Positions 33,431 to 41,055 of a stretch of DNA of 64,000 nucleotides are shown here, piece after piece. The notes beneath the pieces are model-generated. The model worked only from the letters and a program-made list of their open reading frames with translations, ran no database searches and was not told where the DNA came from. The DNA is from an uncultured Opitutia bacterium (GTDB taxonomy: Bacteria; Verrucomicrobiota; Verrucomicrobiia; Opitutales; Opitutaceae). The translations under genes were made by a program, and so were the position numbers. Position 1 is the stretch's first letter. Each line of letters opens with the position of its first letter. The stretch spans positions 43,583-107,582 of the forward strand of contig CAIUWA010000024.1 in assembly GCA_903902745.1 (NCBI GenBank). Direction: 5' to 3'.

Positions 33431-35380
33431 CTACCCTTCGGCCCGCGCCCGCGCGTCCGCCTCGATCAGCTGGCTGAGGCCGTCGAGCGTCGCCTTCACC
33501 TTGGTCTTCACCGCGGGGAGTTCGGTCGCGCTGCCAACCTTCTCGTTGGCGAAGAGATAAAACTTCATCTTCGGCTCCGTGCCGCTGCCGCGGGCCGCAA
33601 AGGAATAGCCGTTCGCCAGGCTGGTGATGTACAGATCCTGCGCCGGAATCGCCTCGCCGTCGGCATCCGCGATTTTCTCGCGGCCGAAGTCCTGGAACTT
33701 CGTCACCGCCACGTCACCGAATTTTTTCGGCGGGTTCGCGCGGTAGCTATCGAGGATGCGCTTGATCTTCGCGTTGCCGCTCGCGCCCTCGTAATAGATA
33801 TTGATCACGCCCTCGAGGTAGAAACCGTACTTCAGGTAAACCTCGTCGAGGTATTCCGGCACGGTGAGCCCGCAGCTTTTGACCCACGCGCACACCTCGG
33901 CGAACATCAGGCACGCGGCATTGCCGTCCTTGTCGCGCACGTAGTCGTTCGGCAGGTAGCCGTAGCTCTCCTCGCAGCCGAACGCATAGAACGTGCTGTG
34001 TTGCATCAGCAGCTTGGCGCGCTCGGCGAAGGGCGTGCCCTCATAGTCGAAGCCGGACCCCATCGCCGCGACCAGCTTTTCTTCATAGCCGCGCATCTTG
34101 GCCGCGATCCACTTGAAGCCCGTGAGCGTGTTGATGACCTTCACGCCGTGGCCGTGGCCAATGGCGTCCTGCAGCTGCGTGGTCACAAAGGTCTTGATGA
34201 TGCACACCCGCGGCGACCCGCCAGCTGGAATCCAGCCGCGCTCCTTGTACTTCGTCAGGCGGTACTCCGCCAGCAGGGCCCCAATCTGGTTGCCGGTGAG
34301 CAGCTCCATCCTTCCTTCCCGGTTCCGGACCGCGACGCCCATGCGATCGGCGTCGGGATCGGTCGCGAGCACCACGTCGCAGTCGCGCTCCTCCGCCAGT
34401 GCGACGGCCAGCGCCAGGGCAGCGGCATTCTCGGGGTTTGGCGACTTCACCGTCGGAAAGCGCGGGTCAAACGCGACCTGCGCCTCCACCTGGTGAACTT
34501 CGCATTTCGCATGCAGCAACAACGGCACCGAGACGATGCCGCCCGTGCCGTGGATGTTGGTGAAAACCACCTTGAGTTTCGCCTGCTTGAAAATCTCCGG
34601 ATCGATCGCCGCCTTGGTCGCCACTGCGAGATAGGCGTCGTCCGCATCGCGGCCCAGCGTGGTCACACCCGAAAGGCTGGTCTCGAGGAATCCCGCGAGT
34701 TCGCCGAGCGGCACGGCGTTGACCTCCGCGACGATTCCCTTGTCGTGCGGCGGCACCACCTGCGCGCCGTCGTCGAAGTAGGCCTTGAAGCCGTTGTCGT
34801 GCGGCGGATTGTGGCTAGCCGTGATGACGACGCCCGTGTGCGCCTTCAACCAGCGTACGCTGAAGCTGAGCTGGGGCGTGGACCGGGGGGCGTCGAAGAT
34901 GAAGGCCTCGCCGCCGAGGCGCGTCCAGGTTGAGGCGGCCAGCTCGCAGAAATGCCGGGAGAAATGCCGCACATCATGGGCGATCACGAGGCGCGGCTTC
35001 CCCGTCTGGCGTTTGGCTGCGAGGTATTTGGCCGTGTAGCGAAAAAGGCCCATCACCGCCCGGATGAGGGTGAAGTCGTTGAGCATGTTGCTGCCGATTG
35101 CCGCGTGCTCCGGCGAGCCGAGTGCGCTCAACCGGCCGGTTTCCGGGGCGGCCGTGACCGTGCCAATCGTGCGCCCGCGCATGCCGCCGGTGCCGAACTC
35201 GAGATAGCGGTAGAAGCGGTCATTGAGTTCCGGCCACGCCTGCTTGGCCACCAGTTCCTCGATGCTCGACTGAGCCCACTGGGGCAGCCGGGCGCCCAGA
35301 AACACAGTCAGATTGTCGGCCGCAGCGGGCATAAGCTGCCCCGCCTTGGCGGCGGCCTTGATCGAATCGAGCGTATTCAT
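33431..35380 (-). CDS. Phosphoglucomutase/phosphomannomutase (alpha-D-phosphohexomutase)
   Basis: A 649-residue enzyme interconverting hexose 1- and 6-phosphates. The phosphoserine loop is TGVVITASHNPPHDNG, and the metal-binding loop is LATDPDADRMGVAVRN. Sugar selection is near GCEESYGYLPNDYVRDKDG, and the phosphate-binding C-terminal loop is YSFAARGSGTEPKMKFYLF. The length and the GTGGMRGRTIGTV N-terminal block fit the long PgcA-type family. Next to a UDP-sugar pyrophosphorylase it would supply glucose 1-phosphate or a similar sugar phosphate for glycogen or exopolysaccharide. The gap to the pyrophosphorylase gene (35381-35502) contains an inverted repeat. Confidence 0.92.
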   Translation of the reverse strand: MNTLDSIKAAAKAGQLMPAAADNLTVFLGARLPQWAQSSIEELVAKQAWPELNDRFYRYLEFGTGGMRGRTIGTVTAAPETGRLSALGSPEHAAIGSNMLNDFTLIRAVMGLFRYTAKYLAAKRQTGKPRLVIAHDVRHFSRHFCELAASTWTRLGGEAFIFDAPRSTPQLSFSVRWLKAHTGVVITASHNPPHDNGFKAYFDDGAQVVPPHDKGIVAEVNAVPLGELAGFLETSLSGVTTLGRDADDAYLAVATKAAIDPEIFKQAKLKVVFTNIHGTGGIVSVPLLLHAKCEVHQVEAQVAFDPRFPTVKSPNPENAAALALAVALAEERDCDVVLATDPDADRMGVAVRNREGRMELLTGNQIGALLAEYRLTKYKERGWIPAGGSPRVCIIKTFVTTQLQDAIGHGHGVKVINTLTGFKWIAAKMRGYEEKLVAAMGSGFDYEGTPFAERAKLLMQHSTFYAFGCEESYGYLPNDYVRDKDGNAACLMFAEVCAWVKSCGLTVPEYLDEVYLKYGFYLEGVINIYYEGASGNAKIKRILDSYRANPPKKFGDVAVTKFQDFGREKIADADGEAIPAQDLYITSLANGYSFAARGSGTEPKMKFYLFANEKVGSATELPAVKTKVKATLDGLSQLIEADARARAEG

Positions 35381-35406
35381 CGATGGTTTTTGAAGAAAGT
35401 CGTTAT

Positions 35407-35496
35407 AACACAGAGGCCACAGGGCCCGCAGGAGACAAAGCCCATTTTTTGCTTCTGTCGAATCCCTCCTCCGTACCCTCTGCGCCCTCTGTGTTT
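35407..35496. repeat. Intergenic inverted repeat, CACAGAGG-type
   Basis: The left arm starts AACACAGAGGCCACAGGG (35407-35424), and the right arm ends CTCTGCGCCCTCTGTGTTT (35478-35496), its near reverse complement. About 50 bp lie between them. It fills the gap upstream of the phosphohexomutase gene. The arms match those enclosing the GxxExxY gene at 38259-38700, but no gene is inside. Confidence 0.75.
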
Positions 35497-35502
35497 AAAT
35501 TC

Positions 35503-36927
35503 CTATTCCAAGTACAGCCCCTCCGCCACCGCCGGCTTCACCGGCAGCCTGCCCCACGCCTCCGCAAACGAATCCTCGTCGTAGCCAAAGAGCGGCGACA
35601 CCTCGATGACCTTGCCCGGCAGGCCCGTGGGGTCGGTCTGCACCGCCACGCCACCCGCCTTGAGCCAGCGGGCAAACTGCCGGAGCTGGTCGTCGCGGCA
35701 GGTCTGGGGTGAATCGGCCCCCTCCGCATTCTTCACCGGGGAGAAATCATCGGCCCGCGCGGTTTCGATCACCACCGTGTTGCGCGCAAAGGGCAGCGCG
35801 TCGAACACGAACATCTCAAACTTCACCCCATTGGGCTTCGCGGGCTTCACCGGATTGCCCGTTGCATCGATGGTCGCGATCTTTTTGTCCGCCCGATGGA
35901 AGGGCAGCGCCACACCATCCGTTCCGGAAGACATCCTTCGCACAAACTCCCGGTCCAGCACGTGAATCGCAATGCTGCCCGCAAGATAGCGCAGTTTGCC
36001 CGTGGCGTCGGTTTCGGCCTGCATTCTCGCCGGCAGATCGGAGTACTCGATGACGACGACCTGGCCACCTTGCGTGCAGAAGTGCCCGACTTTTTCCCCG
36101 GCATGCGCCTTCGGGACCATCTTGCTCGTCATTTCCGAGCCGCGCAGCACGTGCCAGCCGATAAACGCGGGATCGATGCAGCGCACCAGCGGATTATCGA
36201 CCTGGAAATAGCTCAGCGTGTCGATGCCCTCGCGCTTCATCAGGTCCAGCGCGCCGCTGCGGTCGAGCGCCCGCAGCGATCCGCCGTGGCCATCGGGCGA
36301 AAGTGCGATCACTTCCGGTGACTCGAGCATGATCCTGCCTTCGAAGTCCACCGCCGGCATGCGTCCTTGCCGGAAAAAATGCACCCGCGCCCGGTCGAGC
36401 CCGAAGAATTTGTTCTCCGCGAAAAATCCCTCCGTCGCCGCGTGGTTCTGGTGGCTCGTCATGATGAACCAGTGCAGCGGCCGGCCATAACGCCGGCCCG
36501 CCGCCTGGATTTTCTCGGCAAACACCTGGAAGAGCGGCTTGTGCTTCACCGGCGTGACGGGAAACGTCCCTTTCGGGCCATCGTAGCCGAGACGGGTGCC
36601 CTGCCCGCCCGCGACCGTGAACGCCGCCACCTTCCCCGCGCGCAACGCCACCTCGCCCGCCGCCTTGGCTCGGTCCCACTCCACCACCGGGCCGCCACGG
36701 GCTGGGAGCGGTTCGTAGGGCGCGGGGGCAAGCCCGGCGAGATTCACCCCGGCCGCGGTGCGTCCCAGGACCAGCGTGCGATTGAGTCGGTCCACCTCGG
36801 CCAGATCGATTTCCGCGGCCTCGGCGAGCAGTTGGCGTTGTGCCTCCGGGGCGAGTCGGTCGAAAAAAGCGAACACCTGCGCCTGCCCGGCGCGGGTGAA
36901 TTGGTCGATGAGCGGAGGACGGGACAT
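35503..36927 (-). CDS. UDP-N-acetylhexosamine/UDP-sugar pyrophosphorylase, UAP1-like
   Basis: A 474-residue UTP-dependent nucleotidyltransferase of the UDPGP family. The nucleotide-binding loop is FTVAGGQGTRLGYDGPKGTF, and further family blocks are HWFIMTSHQNHAAT, FFRQGRMPAVDFEG, PDGHGGSLRAL, YFQVDNPLVRCIDP and KFEMFVFDALPFA. These are closest to the eukaryotic-type UAP/AGX family making UDP-GlcNAc or UDP-GalNAc, not to bacterial GalU or GlmU. The start is the ATG at 36927; the longer frame has no family similarity. With the mutase downstream it would feed activated sugar to surface polymer synthesis. Confidence 0.88.
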   Translation of the reverse strand: MSRPPLIDQFTRAGQAQVFAFFDRLAPEAQRQLLAEAAEIDLAEVDRLNRTLVLGRTAAGVNLAGLAPAPYEPLPARGGPVVEWDRAKAAGEVALRAGKVAAFTVAGGQGTRLGYDGPKGTFPVTPVKHKPLFQVFAEKIQAAGRRYGRPLHWFIMTSHQNHAATEGFFAENKFFGLDRARVHFFRQGRMPAVDFEGRIMLESPEVIALSPDGHGGSLRALDRSGALDLMKREGIDTLSYFQVDNPLVRCIDPAFIGWHVLRGSEMTSKMVPKAHAGEKVGHFCTQGGQVVVIEYSDLPARMQAETDATGKLRYLAGSIAIHVLDREFVRRMSSGTDGVALPFHRADKKIATIDATGNPVKPAKPNGVKFEMFVFDALPFARNTVVIETARADDFSPVKNAEGADSPQTCRDDQLRQFARWLKAGGVAVQTDPTGLPGKVIEVSPLFGYDEDSFAEAWGRLPVKPAVAEGLYLE

Positions 36928-37026
36928 GCGGGCTGGTGAAAAAATCAGCACCAGTTCAACGCTCCCACTGTCGCATGCCAAACTTCAAAGTTCCCGGCCT
37001 GACACTGGAATTCGGGAAATTCCGAT

Positions 37027-37308
37027 TCAATTTTCAAATCGGTAGATGAATTCGCCGGGCTTGGCGTAGCCCAGTTGCTTCCGGATGATGGTCTCCACGT
37101 AGGCCGGATCAGTGCGGAGGCGTTCCAAGATGCGCTCCTGATCGTGCAGTTTCGCCTCAGCCTCGGCCAGGCGGCGCTGGTTGTCAGCCTCGATCTGCCG
37201 GAAGCGGTTATACTCGGCCCGGGTCTGCCAGAAGAACACCGCCGACGCCAAGCCGAGCCCCACGAAGAGCAGGAAACACAGGCCAACAATGAAGCGTCGC
37301 AAATTCAC
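37027..37308 (-). CDS. Septum formation initiator FtsB/DivIC-like protein
   Basis: A 93-residue bitopic protein starting at GTG 37308 (VNLRRFIVGLCF). There is one transmembrane helix (FIVGLCFLLFVGLGLASAVF), then a coiled coil rich in Glu, Arg and Leu (FRQIEADNQRRLAEAEAKL), and the short C-terminal block DPAYVETIIRKQLGYAKPGE, typical of FtsB/DivIC. The frame stays open far upstream across the antisense of gspA, but that part has no protein-like features. FtsB-type proteins link FtsL and FtsQ in the divisome at the inner membrane. It is followed by the UDP-sugar pyrophosphorylase gene after 99 bp. Confidence 0.8.
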   Translation of the reverse strand: MNLRRFIVGLCFLLFVGLGLASAVFFWQTRAEYNRFRQIEADNQRRLAEAEAKLHDQERILERLRTDPAYVETIIRKQLGYAKPGEFIYRFEN

Positions 37309-37467
37309 GATATGGGACAGACCATGAGACGCGCCTCCCAGCCGGGGAGTAAAGGAGATTTCAAACTGGCGGCCATCAAGGTCCTGCGGCGATTTTGGCG
37401 TGCGTTTTCCCGGATGCACCGCTAGCTCGGGGTTCGCATGTATCAGCGCTTCTAAGGGTTCAAGGAG

Positions 37468-38253
37468 ATGCCTTTCAACATCACCCCGGACCCCAAATTT
37501 CTCTACCTCAGCCCGACGCACCAGGATGCCCTCCAGCACCTGAAGTTTGGTGTGCAGGAGAAAAAGGGGTTCATCGTGCTGATCGGCGAGGTCGGCTGCG
37601 GCAAGACCACGCTCTGCCGGCGTTTCCTCAGCGAACTCGACCCGGCGCGCTTCGACACCGCCCTCATCCTCAACCCGCGCGTCAGCGAGACGCAGATGCT
37701 CAAGGCGATCCTCACCGACCTCGGCGAGACGAAGCTCGCCCGCAGCCAGGTGGACCTCGTCGCCCAGATGAACCGCGTCCTGCTCGAGCGCATCGAGCGC
37801 GGCCGCGACATCGTGCTCATCATCGACGAGGCCCAGAACCTGAAGGTTGAGGTGCTGGAGCAGATCCGCCTCCTGTCCAACCTCGAGACCGACAAGCAAA
37901 AGCTGCTCCAGATCGTCCTCATGGGCCAGCCCGAGCTCAAGGAGGTGCTGGCCCGCGACGATTTGCGCCAGCTCCGCCAGCGCATCCTGGTGCATTACGA
38001 GCTGCACCCGCTGTCCCAGTCCGACGTGATCCATTACATCCAGCACCGCATGACGCTGGCCGGCAGCAATGGCTGGCCGACGTTCACGAAATGGGCGTTG
38101 CGCGCCATCCACCGCGGCAGCGGCGGCATCCCGCGCATGGTAAACAATCTTTGCGACAAGGCGCTGCTCTCCGCCTACGTCCGCGAGGCGGACGAGGTCA
38201 CCTACTGGGACGTGCGCCGCGCGCTCAAGGATGTGGACAAGCTGATCTCATGA
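37468..38253 (+). CDS. gspA: GspA/ExeA-type AAA ATPase, apparently shortened at the N-terminus
   Basis: A 261-residue AAA ATPase of the GspA/ExeA/MshM type: Walker A GEVGCGKTTLCR (about residue 40), Walker B VLIIDEAQN (about 116), sensor block IVLMGQPELKEVL and GGIPRMVNNLCDKALL. GspA with GspB helps place secretins or organise export machinery; related ATPases occur in exosortase/EPS loci. In the same frame, ATG 37438 gives MYQRF, then TAA at 37453-37455, then GFKEMPFNITPDPKFLYLS. The family N-terminus is MYxxFYGxxExPF, so TAA sits exactly where Tyr belongs. Translation may restart at ATG 37468, or this is a nonsense mutation or base error. Confidence 0.88.
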   Translation: MPFNITPDPKFLYLSPTHQDALQHLKFGVQEKKGFIVLIGEVGCGKTTLCRRFLSELDPARFDTALILNPRVSETQMLKAILTDLGETKLARSQVDLVAQMNRVLLERIERGRDIVLIIDEAQNLKVEVLEQIRLLSNLETDKQKLLQIVLMGQPELKEVLARDDLRQLRQRILVHYELHPLSQSDVIHYIQHRMTLAGSNGWPTFTKWALRAIHRGSGGIPRMVNNLCDKALLSAYVREADEVTYWDVRRALKDVDKLIS

Positions 38254-38715
38254 TCTTCAACACAGAGGGCACAGAGAGCTCCGAGGCTCCATGAAAGAAA
38301 TCAACCAAGTTACCGAGCAAATCATCGGTGCGGCAATTGAGGTGCATCGCGCGAAAGGCCCCGGTTTGTTGGAATCAGCTTATGAGGCCTGCCTGGCTCA
38401 TGAGCTTTCGATCCGCGGTTTGAATTGCTGCCGCCAAGTGGCAATTCCTCTCACTTACAAGGGATCTGTCATCGAAATCGCCTTTCGCGCCGACCTTGTC
38501 ATTGAAAATGCTGTGCTGGTTGAATTGAAAGCGGTCGAAACCGTTCTGCCCGTGCACAAGGCCCAAATCTTATCTTACATTCGGGAAACCGGCCATCGAA
38601 TTGGACTCTTGATCAACTTCCATGTTCTCAGGCTCGTCGATGGCGTGACCCGAATTTTCAATGATCGTGCCCTCTCCGAGCCCTCCGTGTCCTCTGTGTT
38701 AAAAAATCCGTCCTC
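38254..38715 (+). mobile_element. GxxExxY cassette bounded by inverted CACAGAGG-type arms
   Basis: Arms at 38259-38286 and 38673-38700 are inverted repeats matching at 23 of 28 positions. The GxxExxY gene fills the space between them, and the right arm is translated as its C-terminus (LSEPSVSSVL). The unit sits exactly between gspA, whose stop is at 38253, and gspB, whose start is at 38716. These genes are adjacent in known gspAB operons, so insertion is the simplest reading. No target-site duplication is obvious. Confidence 0.6.
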
Positions 38716-38719
38716 ATGA
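38291..38719 (+). CDS. GxxExxY protein (PD-(D/E)XK nuclease-like)
   Basis: A 142-residue protein of the GxxExxY family. The name motif is at residues 25-31 (GLLESAY). A PD-(D/E)XK-like active site is visible: Asp68 in FRADLVIEN, then Glu78-Leu-Lys80 in VLVELKAVE. The conserved VHKAQILSYIRETGHRIGLLINF block follows as two segments (VHKAQILSYIRETG, HRIGLLINF). The biological role of the family is unknown; it is often multicopy in a genome (recalled). The last ten residues are encoded by the right repeat arm, and its TGA overlaps the gspB ATG (ATGA at 38716-38719), so it is now coupled to that operon. Confidence 0.9.
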   Translation: MKEINQVTEQIIGAAIEVHRAKGPGLLESAYEACLAHELSIRGLNCCRQVAIPLTYKGSVIEIAFRADLVIENAVLVELKAVETVLPVHKAQILSYIRETGHRIGLLINFHVLRLVDGVTRIFNDRALSEPSVSSVLKNPSS

Positions 38720-39432
38720 GCCTGATTTCCGAAGCTCTCAAGAAGGCGCAGAGGATGCGCACCTCGGAACCGACCACAATCGGAGGCACGACGCCCCCAA
38801 CCGGAGGCGGGCCGGCCGTCCGGCGTAGTCAGGGGCCGTCGACTCAGTCGCTGATCTGGATCATTGCAGGTGCCGCGGTGGTTGTCTGCGCCGCGGTCGT
38901 CACAACTGTTTTTCTGGTGCGCCCTGCCGCCCCCACTTTGGCCCTGGCCAAGGCCGCGCCCGCTCCAGCGGCGGCCAATACGGCCAGCGTAACGACCGCC
39001 GCACCTGTCGTGGCCCCGGCCGCTCCCATTCCCCCGAAATCGCCCGAGGCCGCCCCTGTCAAAACCGAGGCCCCCTTGCCGACCGGCAGGGAGGCGGCAA
39101 TGCCGCCACCTAAAACCGCCGTGCCCACCATGGCGCCCGCGCCGATAGCTCCCCGCCCCACCCCTCCCTCCAACCGGCTTCCTCCCTCGGTGCCGGTCGC
39201 CGCCCCGGCCGGCACGGCCCAGCCGGATCCACGCATCCAGTCCTTTGTCGATGCCATCAAGGTGGCCGGCATCCGCTCCTCTGGCACCGACAGCAAGGTG
39301 CTGATGAATGACAAGGTTTTCCGGGTGAATGACATCGTCGATCGTGCCCTCAACCTCCGCCTCATCGAGGTGCAGGCCGACAATCTCACGTTCGTCGACG
39401 AAAACAGCGTGACCTACGTCAAGAATTTCTGA
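38716..39432 (+). CDS. gspB: GspB-like general secretion protein
   Basis: A 238-residue bitopic protein. It opens with MSLISEALKKAQRMR, the standard cytoplasmic start of GspB-type proteins. A transmembrane helix (LIWIIAGAAVVVCAAVVTT) lies near residues 46-64. A long Ala/Pro linker (about 70-165) spans the periplasm, and a small C-terminal domain (FVDAIKVAGIRSSGTDSKVL, then VFRVNDIVDRALNLRLIEV) matches the T2SS protein B domain. It would work with the GspA ATPase upstream on a secretin or polysaccharide export complex. It is separated from gspA only by the GxxExxY cassette and overlaps that gene by 4 bp. Confidence 0.85.
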   Translation: MSLISEALKKAQRMRTSEPTTIGGTTPPTGGGPAVRRSQGPSTQSLIWIIAGAAVVVCAAVVTTVFLVRPAAPTLALAKAAPAPAAANTASVTTAAPVVAPAAPIPPKSPEAAPVKTEAPLPTGREAAMPPPKTAVPTMAPAPIAPRPTPPSNRLPPSVPVAAPAGTAQPDPRIQSFVDAIKVAGIRSSGTDSKVLMNDKVFRVNDIVDRALNLRLIEVQADNLTFVDENSVTYVKNF

Positions 39433-39477
39433 CCGGTGTTTCTGAAGGCAGGAAATCCGGCTGACTTTGGATCGGGT

Positions 39478-39520
39478 TTCGCTTCGTGTCTCTTCGTGTC
39501 CCTTCGTGGTTCTATTGCCT
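39478..39520. repeat. Single repeat arm, CTTCGTG-type
   Basis: Three near-copies of a CTTCGTGTC unit run in tandem (words CTTCGTGTCTCTTCGTGTCC then CTTCGTGG). The reverse complement of the last word (ACCACGAAGG) reappears at 42936-42946 near another repeat. It lies between gspB and the sugar-phosphate transferase gene, with no second arm nearby. Confidence 0.5.
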
Positions 39521-39556
39521 GGCTCCGGCTGAGCCGCGATCCGTAAGCCTCCGCCC

Positions 39557-40939
39557 ATGATCACCCACTCTCAGCGCACCCGCAGCCGTTTCCGGCAAAT
39601 CGCCGACGGCTGCCTGTTCGCCATGGCACTGATCGCGGCGTACTACCTTCGCGCTCGGTTCCCCTGGTTCGATCTGCCGGAGCTGCAGCCCTTCGGTGAT
39701 TATCTGTGGTTGCTGCCCATCGTCGCCCTGCTTGGGCCGGTCATCCTGGACAGTCAGGGATTCTATGCCCCGCCCCGTCCGACCACCCGGCTCGGCGCAT
39801 TTTTCATCATCCTGCGCAGCTGCACCCTCACGGTGGTCGGGCTGATCATGTTTCTCTTCATCGTGCGCGAACAACTGGCGCGCTCCGTGATCATGCTGGT
39901 TGGCGCCATCGGCGGCACCCTCGTCTATGTCCGCCACGAGCTGACCGCGTGGCTCGACACCCGCGACTTTGCCCAGGCCCAGTTCCGCCGGCGCGTCCTC
40001 TGGGTCGGCACGGCCGATGAAAACCGGCGGCTGCGTGAGGCGCTGACCCGGATCGAACGCGCCGGCATCGAGGAAACGGGGGAGTTTGATCCCTCGGTCC
40101 GTCCCCTCGAGGAATTTGTGCGCCTCCTGCACGAGCAGGCGGTCAACATTGTCATCCTCAACCTCGCGGGCGTCGACCGCGCCCAGGCCTCGCGCGTGCT
40201 GCTGGCCTGCTCCCACGAGGGCGTGGAGGTCGTGGTGCGGCCCGGGCTGCTCGCCCTCCCTTCCCCCCGCGTCACGATCGACCAGTTTGGCGGCGAGGCG
40301 GTGTTCTTTTTCCGCGCCCAGGCCGCCTCGCCCGTCCATCTCGCGCTCAAGCAGGCTATCGACTACGTGCTCGGCACACTGCTGCTGATCCTCTTCGCGC
40401 CACTGCTCGGCTTGATTGCCCTCGTCATCCGCCTGACTTCACCCGGCCCCGCCCTTTATCGCCAGACCCGCGCCGGGCTCAACGGCCGGCCGTTCGCCAT
40501 GTTCAAGTTTCGCTCGATGACCGCCGATGCCGAGCAGCAGCAGGCCGGGCTCGCCGATCGCAACGAAATGCGCGGACCGGTCTTCAAGGTCAGCGACGAC
40601 CCCCGCGTCACGCCCGTCGGCCGTTTCCTCCGACGTCACAGCCTCGACGAGCTGCCGCAGCTCTGGAACGTCGTGCGCGGCGAAATGAGTCTGGTCGGTC
40701 CGCGGCCGCTGCCGGTGGAGGAGGTCAAGCGTTTCGACGACGACACACACCGCCGCCGTCTCAGCGTCAAACCCGGCCTCACCTGCCTTTGGCAGATCAG
40801 TGGCCGCAACGACATCGCCGACTTCACCGACTGGGTCCGCCTCGATCTCGCCTACATCGACAACTGGTCCCTCTGGCTGGACCTGAAGATCCTGCTCGCG
40901 ACCGTCCCCGTCGCCCTCTTCGGCCGCGGCGGACGATAG
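39557..40939 (+). CDS. Polyprenyl-phosphate sugar phosphotransferase (WbaP/WcaJ type)
   Basis: A 460-residue membrane enzyme that starts exopolysaccharide repeat-unit assembly by moving a sugar phosphate from UDP-sugar to undecaprenyl phosphate. Four N-terminal transmembrane helices (residues about 12-120) are followed by a CoA-binding-like Rossmann domain (RRRVLWVGTADENRRLREAL). The C-terminal bacterial transferase domain begins at a fifth hydrophobic segment (YVLGTLLLILFAPLLGLIA). It holds the signatures FAMFKFRSMTADAEQQ, RRHSLDELPQLWNVVRGEMS and LVGPRPLPVEEVKRF. Its place just after gspAB and in reach of the sugar nucleotide genes ties it to the Wza/Wzc exporter at 2.6-6.6 kb. Confidence 0.93.
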   Translation: MITHSQRTRSRFRQIADGCLFAMALIAAYYLRARFPWFDLPELQPFGDYLWLLPIVALLGPVILDSQGFYAPPRPTTRLGAFFIILRSCTLTVVGLIMFLFIVREQLARSVIMLVGAIGGTLVYVRHELTAWLDTRDFAQAQFRRRVLWVGTADENRRLREALTRIERAGIEETGEFDPSVRPLEEFVRLLHEQAVNIVILNLAGVDRAQASRVLLACSHEGVEVVVRPGLLALPSPRVTIDQFGGEAVFFFRAQAASPVHLALKQAIDYVLGTLLLILFAPLLGLIALVIRLTSPGPALYRQTRAGLNGRPFAMFKFRSMTADAEQQQAGLADRNEMRGPVFKVSDDPRVTPVGRFLRRHSLDELPQLWNVVRGEMSLVGPRPLPVEEVKRFDDDTHRRRLSVKPGLTCLWQISGRNDIADFTDWVRLDLAYIDNWSLWLDLKILLATVPVALFGRGGR

Positions 40940-40943
40940 GTTG

Positions 40944-41050
40944 AACGCGTTGTCCCCAACGCGTTGCCTGCCCTGAGCCTGTCGAAGGGTTCGGCTTCGT
41001 CGGCGCTTAACCACGGGCCGCGTCTCTCAGCGCGTTAGGGGCAACGCGCT
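40944..41050. repeat. Paired palindromes between convergent genes
   Basis: Two hairpins frame this gap: AACGCGTTG-TCCC-CAACGCGTT (40944-40965) and AGCGCGTT-AGGGGC-AACGCGCT (41029-41050). Between them is CCTGAGCCTGTCGAAGGG (40972-40989), a word I recall from dispersed repeats of several other bacteria. It separates the convergent transferase and polX genes and has no T run. Confidence 0.65.
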
Positions 41051-41055
41051 CTGCC

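Noticed and set aside
37309..38112. An apparent long extension of the FtsB-like protein antisense to gspA.
   Set aside because: The extension is antisense to a clear ATPase and has no domain; FtsB/DivIC proteins are about 90-120 residues, which fits the GTG start at 37308.
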